Source: Diphasiastrum complanatum
Lineage: Eukaryota; Streptophyta; Lycopodiopsida; Lycopodiales; Lycopodiaceae
Length of the DNA stretch: 64,000 nucleotides
Assembly: GCA_029204225.1 (NCBI GenBank)
Contig: CM055095.1
Coordinates: 73,072,753 to 73,136,752, forward strand
Direction: 5' to 3'
The position numbers and the translations under genes were made by a program. Of this stretch, positions 11,333-22,645 are shown piece by piece. Numbering within the stretch: position 1 is the stretch's first letter; each line of letters starts with the position of its first letter. The notes below the pieces were generated by a model. That model was not told the DNA's origin, ran no database searches, and saw nothing but the letters and a program-made list of their open reading frames with translations.

Positions 11333-12160
11333 ATGGGTAAAACAGACCGAGTTTTCTGGCTCCTGAAGGTGGTGTTTTTGAGTTTGCCTTATATCATCTA
11401 TCAGCATGTGGTGCTCGTACTAGCACTAAAGGAAATCCTAGACAGCTCTTGCCAATTCCTTTCAAGGCCGCCTTTGGCAAATTATTGCGCGGCTTTGCTT
11501 CAGCACAACGATTACTGGTCCAGAAATTGTCTCACAGCATTTTTCATTGTTTCCATTGGAATTCAGTGGCTGAACAACTTCGCCTTTTTCAATTTGCTTT
11601 ACAAGCTAGTCCTCTGCGTTGCTTTGCAAGGAAAAAGCCCATTTTTTTACAAACTAAGAAAGACCTTGTACACGTCTGCCACCTTCAAAGCGTGTGGTTT
11701 AACTTCTTGCAACCCAGCCCAATTATGGCCGTCTTTGATGACCTTGAGAAGAGGATACCTTAAAGCATTGGATGACGATGCAGAACAGACTGAAGAGGAA
11801 ACGATGGCTGAGCTACGGGGTGTCTATAGATTTGTAGTTAATGAGCTGGATATCAATATCAAGACAAACCGGCTTGAAAGAGACATAACGTTATGGCATG
11901 TGGAGTCCATCACAAACAGAAGGGATGGGACTGAGGTCCTCTTGTGTGAAATGACCAGTCAACAAGTGAATCTATTGATCAGAACTCTGCAAATATGGGA
12001 GGAAAGGATGCCGGAAATAGGGGTGATAAACCGAGTCTCGAGTTTTTTTGGATTGATGATTCTCAATTCCATGCAGCTTTCAGAGGTCCTGGATCACATC
12101 AAAGCTGGCAAGGAGGTCGCGCACATATGGCATACAGGAGTACATGCTTTTATTGCATGA
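11333..12160 (+). CDS. Uncharacterised membrane-associated protein, single exon
   Basis: An uninterrupted 275-codon ORF with an ATG start and ordinary composition. Two hydrophobic stretches are visible: residues about 8-33 (FWLLKVVFLSLPYIIYQHVV) and about 66-98 (FFIVSIGIQWLNNFAFF). The remaining C-terminal two thirds look soluble, with an acidic patch (LDDDAEQTEEETMAEL, about 146-161) and then a mixed alpha/beta-like region. I do not recognise the family and see no catalytic motif. It has no operon-like partner; the nearest genes are over 5 kb away. The gene looks intact, but whether the C-terminus continues in a downstream exon cannot be excluded. Confidence 0.6.
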   Translation: MGKTDRVFWLLKVVFLSLPYIIYQHVVLVLALKEILDSSCQFLSRPPLANYCAALLQHNDYWSRNCLTAFFIVSIGIQWLNNFAFFNLLYKLVLCVALQGKSPFFYKLRKTLYTSATFKACGLTSCNPAQLWPSLMTLRRGYLKALDDDAEQTEEETMAELRGVYRFVVNELDINIKTNRLERDITLWHVESITNRRDGTEVLLCEMTSQQVNLLIRTLQIWEERMPEIGVINRVSSFFGLMILNSMQLSEVLDHIKAGKEVAHIWHTGVHAFIA

Positions 12161-14150
12161 AGAAGAAGACTCCGGAATTGCTTATTGACTATGGGAAGTA
12201 GCAAGGACCAGCCGGGCACCCTCTTGGGACCGAAATTTTGAACTCATGTAGCAAGCAAGCGGATAGCTTATTCAGCGTTATATCTGCTACAAAGACCCTG
12301 TTTACATATGGATTGTTGTCTTGTATAAAGACTTGCTCAGTATGAACTTCACTGGACGTGGAGATGTATCAGTTCTGAGTGAATCAGATCTGCAGTGACT
12401 GGAATGAAAACAATAGCCATTGTTTAAGACTCAAGAAAATGTGAGAGAGGCTTGTTTTTTTGCTTCATCAGATGAAGGACTAAGGAAGAGGTAGGTATTT
12501 TATGAATTGAACATGTTGTAGTGACTAATACTTTCAGAAAATTGATAATAAGGCATCGTACTGTGATTCTTTGTTTTTACAGATATTACAAGTCAGAAAT
12601 GTTGGATGATTGCCAAGGCCCGTGCCTGTATCTCATGTATGTCTTTCTGTTTTTCTGTGAGACATTATCTCAGGTCATACTACCACACCAAATACCTCTT
12701 TGCATCATGGAAACATCAGGTGAATTGTAGATGAATCCCTTGCCAAATATTCATGTCGATGTTATAGTGACGAGTGATGAGCAATACTGGAAGTAATCTA
12801 GCAAACTCCAAAATCGACTGCATTTAGTTTTGTAGAGCAAAATCAGTCCCTGATGTGCTGAGATCTGAGGTGATGTCTGTAGATATGCACATTGACAAGG
12901 TCTTCTCGGCAAATCCCTTGTTAGAGTTTATCATGAGACTTGAATAAGAAAGTAAGAGAAATCACATGATCATGATTGTCTGTCTAAGGTTATGTAGGCT
13001 CTTGATGATCTGGATGAACCCAGATTGCAATCAAAGCTTCACATACAAAACCTTTTCAGCATCCGAAGTCACACACAATCCTTTTCCAGACTCAGATACT
13101 GATAACAAAATTGCTCAAGCTCAAGCGATCGAAACTAAAAAATTACTCAAGCTCATTCGTGGAAATTTGATCACAATTGTTTCTTACAAAGAGAGACCTT
13201 GATCCCAAATTTCCTAAGTTCCAATGGTGGAGTGACTTTTCACCTCACCCAATAAGCCCAAGCAAAACTAAGTGGAATCATTCTCCCATATGGCTAGTAG
13301 CTTGAATGATCAACCAACCACTTACATATTCAACAAATAACAAAAACAAAAATTAACACACATTTGCCAATATAATCAAAATACATTGTGGGGAAAATCA
13401 TCTAGTAAGTAAACAAGAAACATGCAAGAACAACAAAAACATCGACAAGAGATTAACTTTTTTGAACAAAGAAAAGGAAAAACTCTCTCTATAAATGATG
13501 CAAAAAAAGATGTTACCAATTCGTCCCGCTCATGATGAAATAACTCCTACAATTTAGAAGATTTGACATTTGACTCAAATAAAATCATTTTACAATGGAT
13601 CTAATTATTATGATTGACATTTCACACGTGTGGACAGGTCCGTCCTCACACAGGTGGATCCACATAGATATCAAACTACTTACATTTACAAGGTAAAAAT
13701 TGTAAAATCTAACAAATTTCACTAATATAAGCATGCTGAATTCGTTCTAGGCCCATTTGTCCTCTTTCTTCTCTAGTTAATTGTTTTTCTTCTCGTCTTT
13801 TTTTCTCATGAATGAAAACCTATCTCAAATTTTAGTGCTCATTCCAACATAGTCCAAAGGTCGTTCTCATGGTGAAAACATACATAAATACTAAGCCACG
13901 AAAAGCTTTTAGGAGAGTGAGGAAGGGAAAGGCGACAACTTATATCATTGACATCATACTTACAGATTTGCCAAGTTTTTGTTACATAATTGAAGGTGTG
14001 GCTGCTAGAGTCTACTTGAAAAAAGTGGTCTGTTGAAACTCTAGAAGCAAGCTTGGACATATGTATGGTTGTCCTCGATGACAATCGTTGGGTCATCCTA
14101 ATTAGTCCACCAACTCATAGATTGCAAGTTGAAATATAACAAGATAGGCG
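12161..14150. other. Non-coding interval with possible eroded LTR sequence
   Basis: No convincing gene was found. From about 13200 to 13850 the sequence has features of an old copia LTR on the minus strand: a TGTTGGAATG-type start near 13851 and a CACACGTG palindrome at about 13628, as in the Copia-A LTR. Its other end was not found and it is not an obvious copy of the Copia-A LTR. Confidence 0.35.
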
Positions 14151-14508
14151 GAAGTTATGCATTCCATGAGAGTTGTGTTGAGGGGCATAGAGAAATTTGG
14201 CAAATGACAAGTTGGTTTTCATCACTTTCCTTAGAAACTTTTACACTTAGTTCCATGGGAGTTTCAACTCCTTTACAATCAATCATGCCAAATTTTGCTA
14301 AGATTGACTTAACATACTTAGATTGACATATGAAAGTAAAATCATTACTTCTAGTGACTTCTATTCCAAGTATAACTTTAAGAAGTCCTAGATCTACCAT
14401 TCTAAATTCACTAGACAAGAAAATTTTTACATTTTTGATGCATCTAGATCATTTCCTGTGAGTATAATGTCATCAACATATAAAACTAAGATAATGATCT
14501 TCCCATCA

Positions 14509-15288
14509 TTACATTTGTAGTACAATGATGGATGGTTCATAAGAACTTACAACAAATCTAATGGAAATAAGATAGGAATGCAACCTAGAGTACCATGCTC
14601 TTGGTGCTTGCTTGAGTCCATAAAGACCCTTCTTCAAGAAACACACCTTGTCTTCTTCTCCATCTTTGATGAAGTCCTCGAGTTGGCACATGTAGATTTT
14701 CTCTTCCAAGAATCCATTCAATAAAGCATTTGTCACATCAAGTTGGAAGAGCTCCCATTTGAAAGAAGTAGCAAGACATATGATTAATCTAATGGTCACA
14801 AGCTTTGCAATAGGTGCAAAGGTTTCATCATAATCGATGCCTTTGACTTGCAAAAAACCTTTTGCTACAAGTCTAGCTTTATACTTATGAATGGAACCAT
14901 CTTGATTATATTTCAATCTATATATCCATTTACAAGTAAGAGGCTTCTTTCCATAAGGTAGATCAACAAGCTTCCAAGTTTGATTTTCGATTAGTGCATC
15001 AAACTCTACTTGCATAGCTTTCCTCCAATATTGAGATTTATTTGCTTCCTCAAAACTAGTTGGTCCTTCAAGCATAGTATTCAAGAAAGGATAAGAGTTG
15101 AGTAGTTGAGAATCTTCCCTTTGCTCCCCTTTGTCACTATAAGTGAGCCTTGATGGCTCAATCCTTGTCCTTGTTGATCTTCTTGGCACCCTTGGACTTT
15201 GAGTAAGTTCCACTCGGTCTTCATCTTCATGAAGCTCCTCCTCAGCCATAACATGATCCTTGACAAGTTGAGTGTTGTTGGAAGTCAC
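14509..15288 (-). pseudogene. Copia-A reverse transcriptase, 5' half
   Basis: The 259 residues hold the copia RVT_2 landmarks: WRKAMQVEFDALIENQTW, GKKPLTCKWIYRLK, ARLVAKGFLQ, DYDETFAPIAK, QLDVTNALLNG, and FLKKGLYGLKQAPRAWY. A frameshift and stops then separate the YVDD active-site region (about 14470-14500) and the next piece at 14155-14418, which has the VDLGLLKVILGIEV and GVETPMELS segments. The element ends there, so RNase H is absent. Confidence 0.88.
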
Positions 15289-15553
15289 CTTTCTTTTGGC
15301 TTGGAGAGATTCATCAAAAAGTACACCTCTACTTACAACAATTTAATTGGTAATAGGATCAAATATCCTATAAGCTTTCTTACTTTCACTATAACCAACA
15401 AAGATGCCTTTGAAAGAAGTGGCATCTTCCTTTTTCCTTGTTTCTAAAGGAATATGTACATAACAAGTACATCCAAAACCTTCAAATCACTAAGATTTGG
15501 CTTTTTTCCAAACAATACTTCATAAGGTGTAAGTCCTTTAATGGCACTATTAG

Positions 15554-15742
15554 TCATTCTATTAAGTTTGCACATAAAATAGCTTCTTTCCAAAATGAAC
15601 TAGGAAGGGATGCATCTAATCTCATAGCTTTAGCACACTCACATAGTGTCCTATTCTTTCTCTCAACTACTCCATTTTGTTGTGGAGTATATGTGCAAGT
15701 AAACTCTCTCCTAATGCCATTAGTTTCACAAAACTCTTTCAT
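15554..15742 (-). pseudogene. Copia-A integrase core fragment
   Basis: The 62 residues contain FCETNGIRREFTCTYTPQQNGVVERKNR, the conserved copia integrase block with the catalytic Glu in VVERKNR. The flanking core sequence is present but shifted out of frame, so the integrase is inactive. (Motif shown in parts: TPQQNGVVERKNR is the key segment.). Confidence 0.85.
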
Positions 15743-15980
15743 CCTAGTGGAGAAAGAGTATCACAAAACCCATCCATTATCACTTCTTAATACTTTCAAG
15801 CTAGTATAAAACTTCACTTTTCTTAGACAAGAGATAAACCCAAGAGTATCTTGATCTATCATCAATAAAAGTGACATACATAAGAGCTCCACCATTTGAT
15901 TCATGTGAAAATGAATGAACATCCGAGTGTATAAGGTCAAGAGGAGAGTTAGATCTTGTCAAAGATCTCATGAAAGGTAT

Positions 15981-16841
15981 TTATGATTTGGAGAGTCCAC
16001 AAGCTTCACAAAGCTTGCCACACTTGGTTATGGTTTTGGGAAGTCCACTTGCTAGCTCCTTTGTCACCATGGTCTCCATAGCTTTGTAGTTAGGATGGCC
16101 TAACCTTTTGTGCCATAATTCCACTTGAGTGAGCTCCTCCCTTGCCATGTTCACACTTCCAACCATCACATTAGCATCCAATTTGAATAACCTCCCTTGC
16201 TTGAAACCATTAGCAATACATTTTTCATCTTTCAAGATAGAACATGCTCCATGCTTGAAATGTACATCTAATCCACTATCCATAAGTTGTCCTACACTCA
16301 ACAAGTTCTTTGTAATTGAAAGTACATAAAGAACATTATCTAGATCTACTTTTTTAGATGATCCTTGACATAAAGGAATGGATCCAACACCTATAATCTC
16401 ACATTCTTGATCACTTGCAGTGAAGATAAATCTCTTAGACCTATTGTAAGAAAGTAGATTAGAAAAGTAGTCTTTTTGGTGAGTCATGTGAGAGCTTGCC
16501 CCACTATCAATCCACCAAGTGTCTTGATTAGATGTTTGTGGTGAAGATACCATCAAATATAGATTGTCTTCTTCCTCCTCCTCAAGCACAAGATTGCCTT
16601 GATTGTCCTTCTCTTGGACGTTCTTCTTCTTGTAGCACTCGGATGCAAAATGTCCCTTTTTTCCACAAAAGAAACACTTTAGCTTCTTCTTGTCCTTCTT
16701 GCTCTTGCCTTTGGAACTTGATGCTCCATCTTTGCTCTCCATCTCCATGTCTTGAGTCTTCTTGGATGGAAACTTCTTCTTCTTGCCTTTCAAGGAAAAG
16801 TTAGCTTTTTCATCACCATCATTCAAAGATAAGGAACTCAT
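15981..16841 (-). pseudogene. Copia-A gag zinc knuckle, protease and integrase start
   Basis: The 286-codon frame has a CCHC zinc knuckle (CFFCGKKGHFASEC, about residues 56-69), the aspartic protease active-site block WWIDSGASSHMT (about 109-120), a NLLSVGQLMDSG segment, and the gag-pre-integrase motif ELWHKRLGHPNYKAME ending with a CEACGLSKS zinc-binding half. The protease active site looks intact. The frame stops where the integrase core should begin. Neighbouring fragments of the integrase continue at 15554-15742. Confidence 0.88.
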
Positions 16842-17350
16842 CCTACTTTTGATATGAGCAATCTACTCTCTTCACTTACAAGCACACTTTGAAGTTTTTC
16901 AATACTAGGAAGTGAATCTTGAATAGCAAAAGTTTGAACAAGATTGGAATAATCATCTCCTAATCCATTCAAAATGATTTGAACTAGTTCATCATCTTTG
17001 ATTTTATCATCTATAGAAGACAACTCCTTATTCAAAGATTTGATCCTAAAGACATAATTTTGGGCACTTTCACTACTTCCTTTCATGCTTTGAAGGATTT
17101 GATTTCTAAGCATGAGTATCCTTGAAGTATTCTTGGATCCATAAATTGCTTGTAATGAATCCCATGCCTCTTTGGATGTGGTACAAGATGAGATTTCCTT
17201 CAAAAGTTCATTACTTACATTCATCTTCATGCAATGGAATGCAACTCTACATCTCTTTTTGTACTTTGCCAATTCAACTCCTCCTTGGGGTTCTACTTCC
17301 ACCTCAAGTAGTATGTCATAAAGATCATGAAGTACAAGCAAAGACTCCAT
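16838..17350 (-). pseudogene. gag: Copia-A gag, N-terminal part
   Basis: A 170-codon frame with the copia gag (UBN2/retrotran_gag) pattern: SKEAWDSLQAIYG, then LRNQILQSMKGSSESAQNYVFR, and ending near LPSIEKLQSVLVSEESR. Gag forms the virus-like particle that packages element RNA. The zinc-knuckle half is in the next frame (15981-16841), so a frameshift separates them. Confidence 0.85.
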
Positions 17351-18010
17351 TCGAACTATCCAAGTAGCATATTATAGTGGATGTAAGTCTTTCACTAGCT
17401 TCAAGCAAAAAACCACCCATTGATGCCATTTTTGAATGTGAAAAAGCACTAGAAACTCTTATGGTTTCTCTAAGAGATCTGAACCTATAGTCTTCTAGCA
17501 ATTAGAAAGCTTATAGACACAATCCTATCACTCATGAACCAATCTAGAATGATAGAAATTTAGATTCTAGTCTCAAACTTGCAAAATCACTCCTTAATCT
17601 ATGATTTTTAGCAATATCTCTCTTCAACTTCAACATACACTCAAAAAATCAGAGTAGATCAATTAATGCACCTAATTCAAGCTTCAAATCTATTTTTTTG
17701 GCTGATCTAATCCAAGAACTAGTCAAGGGATTAGATTCTCTATAGAAAATGCTTGATTTTGCACTAAAAAAACACTCAATTGGGTGTGTGAGTCAAATTG
17801 TACAAATTTTTGAAATTTCTCAGCCAAAACTGGAGCTGTATGGCCTCAAACGTGTGAAAAGGGTTCCTACAGCCCACCACAAGTTCTGGTCCAAAATTTT
17901 TGAGGATATCTATCAAATCCAACTCGCTACCCAAAATTTGTCTAGTTTCCTAAAACTTGCTAATTTTGGCTTTGATTTGGATCAACCCTATATCCTTGGC
18001 TCTGATACCG

Positions 18011-19121
18011 TGTGGAAAAAGTACAAAATGGACCAAGAGTGGATCCTAATCTGATCCTCAACAGGGATTGGATGTTAAATTTACTTGATCTATCAATCTA
18101 CAAAAGATTAAGATCAATCTAGATCAATTTTAGACATAAAATCTTAACAAGAACAATCATTTATTGAAGGTAAATGTACTTGCTGATTTCACACGTGTGA
18201 AACCCTGTCAGAGTACGGACTCCAACCTGAAAATAAAGTACACTATGATAGAACTTCAAAACAATCAAAACAAATGTAGACAAATAGAGAGAATTACACA
18301 AAATTGCTTCCAAAACCAAGATTGATGTTTCATGTTGATTGTGGCCAAATATGCCTCTATATATACACTTCTTGGAGCTCGAGGTACTGATCATGCATCA
18401 GATCTCACACGTGTGAGGATGCCTTGTCATCATCATGCAATTTTGACACTTGGATCAAACTTTCTATTTGGGCATTTTTGGTCCAATTTCCTACTATATG
18501 GAGATCTTCATAGAAATCGAGTCTAGAAGCAAAAACTCGCCTACTTCAACTATTTCCACACGTGTGAGCTATCCTCTACACATGGGATATGACACCTATC
18601 AAAAGTATTTGGCTCATGCAATCAATAGATTGATGCCATGTGTCATATATCTAGAAAACTAGTTTTTGGCCATTTTAGCCACTAGAACTTGAATTAAATC
18701 ATATGTGATTATGGTACATGACAAGTACACTATTTTTACACGTGAGAACAGGCTCCACACATGTGTGTTTGTCCTATATACAAGATTTTTGGCCTCTACC
18801 AAGCTTATTTTTGCATTTTTCACACCAACTCCTATGCAAGACTCTTGCAACAAAATGTGAGATGGATCTCACAAGCTCTGCCAATCTCTCTCAAACTAGA
18901 TCAACCTCTCACTCAAAGGTGGAGTATAGGCAAAGTTTGGGTCAAACTATCTTTGTCACGTGTGAAACACTCAAAGAATCCACAAATCACTCAAATACAA
19001 TTCAATTGTATGAAACAATGTGGCCATGACCTCAAAAAGATGACTAGATCTCATATAAATGGGATTGCAAGCCTATTCATGAATTTTTGGACCAATCAAA
19101 CAAGATAGAGATGAAACCACA
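18011..19121 (-). repeat. 5' LTR of Copia-A (about 1.1 kb)
   Basis: The stretch begins TGTGGAAA and ends GAAACCACA on the plus strand, giving TGTGG...CCACA inverted ends. The primer-binding site (GGTATCAGAGCC on the minus strand, complementary to initiator Met tRNA) abuts its left end at 17997-18010. It holds several CACACGTGTG-type palindromes (about 18189, 18408, 18556). The related 3' LTR remnant of Copia-L at 57151-57729 supports the assignment. Confidence 0.75.
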
Positions 19122-19144
19122 TGTGTCCAACTAGGTTGGGTGCC

Positions 19145-19398
19145 CTAACCACATTTGCCCTTCTTCTTCCTTTTAGCCTTCGATGACGACTCTCCCTCGT
19201 CCTCATCATCCTTGGACTTCTTTGGAATTCTTTTCCACCTTTTTTGCTTTCTTTTAGCGAGCAATGCTTGATTATCCTGTGGGGTTTGCCTTGACTTCAC
19301 CACTTCTCGACGTTGCTCCTCTTGCAACATGATCCCATGCAAGTCTTCAAAAGTAGGCAATATCTCCCTCGAAGCAATGCCGCTTACAAACATTTGTA
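19145..19398 (-). pseudogene. gag: Copia-C gag, C-terminal piece
   Basis: On the minus strand this reads SREILPTFEDLHGIMLQEEQRR followed by a Lys/Arg-rich region up to KGKCG, the usual run-up to the zinc knuckle; then a stop interrupts it. It continues the gag frame at 26523-27017, from which it is separated only by Copia-B. TTGTA at 19394-19398 is one copy of the Copia-B target duplication. The left end at 19145 lies next to Copia-A and is likely an inversion or deletion breakpoint of Copia-C. Confidence 0.8.
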
Positions 19399-19656
19399 TA
19401 TTACAAACAGTGGATTAATGCAACTAGGATCTTATCACCTACTGCCATCAATCACAACATAAGCAGACAATGAGAATACACAAGACAAAGCATTGTCGTT
19501 ACAATCTCTACTTTCCTCATTATGATAATAAAGAACAAAGAATGAAAAGGTATACATAACCAACTTTAGGGTTAAGTCACCAAATTAGGGTTTTGACCAC
19601 TATTAGGTCAGTAACCTAGTATGTACCAAATAAAAAATATATTACATATTCCAATA
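19399..19656 (-). repeat. 3' LTR of Copia-B (258 bp)
   Basis: On the minus strand it starts TATTGGAATATG after the purine tract TAAGGGGGAG and ends GTTTGTAATA. It matches 26255-26522 almost throughout, lacking about 10 bp near GTATACA. Confidence 0.93.
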
Positions 19657-20079
19657 CTCCCCCTTAATGATTACTTTATTTTCACAAACATTCATCAAGG
19701 TTCGAAAGTATTCAAATTTTCCTTTTGCAAGAGGTTTTGTCAATACATAAAAAACTTGCTCATTGGTGGAGCAATAAACCAATTCCACTTCTTTAGAATT
19801 CACTTTTTCACGAACAAAGTGGTAATGAGTTTCGATATGCTTGGTACGAGCATGAAACATTGGATTCTTAGAAATCTGTATACAACTTTGACTATCACAA
19901 TAAATGGTTGTTGCTGCATCTTGAAAAAGCTTTAACTCTTCAAATAGTCTTCTTAACCAAATACTTTCACAAACAACATACTTAGCCGAAATTATACTCA
20001 ACTTCTGCAGAAGATAAAGCGATAGTAGGTTGTTTCTTGCTTTTCCATGATATAGTCGAAGAACCAAACAAGAACACAT
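19657..20079 (-). pseudogene. Copia-B RNase H
   Basis: Minus-strand residues include YVVCESIWLRRLFEEL, the copia RNase H core TIYCDSQSCIQISKNPMFHARTKHIE (key parts CDSQS and HARTKHIE) and the C-terminal ADIFTK-like VFYVLTKPLAKGKFE. The reading frame is open through this domain, but upstream pieces are out of frame. It ends just before the 3' LTR. Confidence 0.85.
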
Positions 20080-20153
20080 AACCTGATATAGAATGTTTGT
20101 CTTCTATATTGCTGGCCCAATCGCATCACAATATCCTCGAAGAATAAGATACC

Positions 20154-20632
20154 TTAGCACACGTTTTGCTGGATAGTCATATATATAAGAGATCCAACTA
20201 GCTGTTTGAATAATGTTTCATTTACAACTTCTTCATCATCAAAGCTTGTAAGCTTTGAATTATCTTCCATGGGTGTGGAAACAGCTTTACAATCAAGCAT
20301 ATATATTCTTTTACATACTTTGCTTGAGTAAGAAATAAAGTGCCTTGATGATGCCAAACTTCAATACCAAGACAATAGTGAATTTCACCCAAGTCTTTCA
20401 TATCAAATTCAACAGAAAGACTACGTCTTATTTTATCCAATAACTTACTACTGCTTCCAGTAATAATAAGATCATCCACGTAAACAATTAGAAGAAGGAT
20501 CTCACTAGCTTTATGCATAATATAGAGATTACTATCACAATCACTTTGCAAGAAACCAAACTTGTGAACTCGAGGGGTGAAGGCCTGTCCTAAGTTCTTA
20601 AAGCCAAAAGATTTAGTTGGCTTATCATTCAC
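20154..20632 (-). pseudogene. Copia-B reverse transcriptase, 3' half with YVDD
   Basis: Landmarks are LQSDCDSNLYI, the catalytic YVDDLIITG, DMKDLGEIHYCLGIEV and, in a second frame, DCKAVSTPMEDNSKL and QLVGSLIYMT. It is separated from the first RT half (22650 onward) by a foreign insertion. Frameshifts make it inactive. Confidence 0.87.
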
Positions 20633-22645
20633 ATAAAGCTAGTCTCGAATCAACTTAATGAAAATCAACTAAGATTTTTAAATCAAAGCTCGAAAAACAT
20701 TACATCACATAGATTCATTCACACAATAGTGGAAGCACTGAGGGGTCAAGATGGGGACCCACCTCCCCCCCTCTCAGGATTCTTTTCTTATCATTATGCA
20801 AATCCAATAGGCCAATGCCAATTACATATACAATGGATTCCAATAGGGTCTCAGATGTAGGACATCAACTTAACATAGTCTTAATTCATATTCAATGATC
20901 TTAATTCCATATCTAGCTTAACAAAAGCATAGAAATCTCTTCATCAGTCTCAATCTTTCTGACATGCAATCATGTTGGATCTTAGATTCTTATCATGCAA
21001 TCCAAATGGATCTTAGATTCTTGACATGCAATCATAAGGGTTCATAGATTCTTGACATGCAATCATAAGGGTTCATATATTCTTGACATGCAACAGTCAT
21101 GAGGTGACATGCATGGTCATTTGGCAATGCATGGTGTGACATGCAAGCTTCAAATCTGACATGCAAGCTCTAAATCTGACATGCAAGCTCTAGATCTGAC
21201 ATGCATAGACAATAGATCACTGATGCTATGACATGCAAGCTAAATCTGACATGCATGGACAATAGGCCACTGATAGCATGACATGCAAGCTCTAGATCTG
21301 ACATGCATAGACAATAGGCCACTGATAGCCCGACATGCAAAAGTACTGATCAGCCATTGTTACACAGTTTCAAGAGCATACCTTGGTTTCGACAGAAGGT
21401 GAAAGTGAGAGAGGGAGAGAGAGAGTGTGTGTGGATTTGTGTGCGATGTGAAAGAGAGATAGAAATTTGAGGGTTTGAGCTCCAAAAATCCTGCAATAGT
21501 CTCCTTGAGGTGATGCCTCAATCCCCTTCTCCAAAGGACCTGTACACAACAAACAACAAAATGGCAGAGTTTGGATGCATCATCCTTCAATCCTCCTGGT
21601 ATAGGGGCGCATTTCCACTTATATAGAGAGTGGAGAGTTCTTCCAAAGTGAGTGAGGTGTCAAGTTCAAGTGCATGAGGTGTGAGGAAGACTCCAATTGG
21701 ACTTAGGGTGAAGTGGAGTGCATGGATGAGGTGTATTAGTTGGAGAGGGTGAATGGTGATGTGTATTAGCTTGGGAGAGTTATTTTGGTGATTTGGCATA
21801 TGAAGTGAGAGTGTAGGGGGGTGCCCCATTCTAGGTGTCAAATTGTCTAGAATGCATGAGGAAAAGTAGGTGGGAGGTAGGTGGTACAAGGTTCAAACTT
21901 GACTTTTAATTACATATAATTTTACATGGTTATAACTTGGAAATTCAACCAAGTGCAAATGTCCCATGGAAGAGCCAAGGTATATGTCCATCTTGTATTT
22001 GCATAATGTCCATCAATTCCTAGGCACATATTTTCTAGAGGTTGCCCATCCTCAATCATGTTCATTGGCACTTCTTTTTTTCTAGTTGCCCATCCTCAAT
22101 CATGGTGAAAAAAGTCACTAGGGTGATCAGACCCTAGGCCTTGTCCAGTTCTTTATAGACTCCACTGGGCCTTCATTATAGACTTAGTAATAAGCCTTGT
22201 TTATAGACTCTACTGAGCCTTCTTTATAGACTTTATCAAAAATCTTTCTTAATACTGTCTTTAAGCTTAGAGAGCTTCTTGTTTCGATTCTTGTTCGTCT
22301 GGCACTTTCTCGAGTACCTGCACATACCCTCAAAGAGAGATTAGTCCTTAAGCCCAAAGGGCTTCTTATTCTTGTTTAGATTCTTCAGGTACATTCGTGT
22401 GTACCTGCACATCCCTTCAAAAAAAGGTCAGTGTTCATAATACCATAAAACATGGTTCATAGAAAATTCTTAGTTCTACAGGTGTCAATGCTTGTTACTC
22501 AATTCATTATAGTAATCAAAATTCATACAATATCCTAACAGAATATTGATCAATAATAATTCTAAATCGTTAAAGTCTATCTGTGCTTTGAAGCTAGGAA
22601 AGTCTTAATTACTTTGGGGCAATTTGTTTTACAAATTGCAAAGCT
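20562..22645. mobile_element. Non-coding 2-kb insertion splitting Copia-B RT
   Basis: The RT frame breaks between the SYLLKL and GFLQSD segments, and the intervening 2.0-2.1 kb has no transposon coding motif. It contains a TGACATGC repeat array (20950-21340), a GA-rich stretch (about 21400-21460) and short repeats of TTATAGACT...GCCTT (about 22150-22235) and of ACCTGCACAT (about 22317, 22406). It may be a solo LTR or a non-autonomous element. Exact ends are uncertain to about 10-20 bp; CCAAA on the left and GCAAA on the right could be an imperfect duplication. Confidence 0.6.
20950..21345. repeat. TGACATGC minisatellite-like array, 13 copies
   Basis: TGACATGC occurs 13 times in about 350 bp (first about 20960, last about 21298), with several variants. 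In the right part a longer unit is visible: TGACATGCAAGCTCTAGATC, then TGACATGCATAGACAATAGG and CCACTGATAGCA. Spacing of 20-32 bp recurs. The array contains many CATGCA words, the core of plant RY elements, but no function is implied. Confidence 0.9.

Larger units (their letters stand above)
14155..19121 (-). mobile_element. Copia-A: Ty1/copia retrotransposon, 3'-truncated, degenerate
   Basis: On the minus strand the order is 5' LTR (18011-19121), primer-binding site (17997-18010), gag, protease, integrase, reverse transcriptase, which is the Ty1/copia order. Frames are broken several times, and the element stops within the RT/RNase H region near 14155 without a recognisable 3' LTR. Its gag/protease proteins are close to those of Copia-L at 46180-47062, so both belong to one family. 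It lies immediately left of the gag remnant of Copia-C (19145), separated by about 23 bp. Confidence 0.88.

Noticed and set aside
16532-16804. Plus-strand Ser/Cys-rich ORF
   Set aside because: Antisense shadow of the Copia-A zinc-knuckle region.
20950-21345. CRISPR-like array
   Set aside because: Repeat word is only about 8-10 bp with variable, related spacers, and this is plant nuclear DNA.
21360-21889. Minus-strand ORFs in the 2-kb insertion
   Set aside because: Low-complexity products with no motif, within a repeat-rich non-coding insertion.
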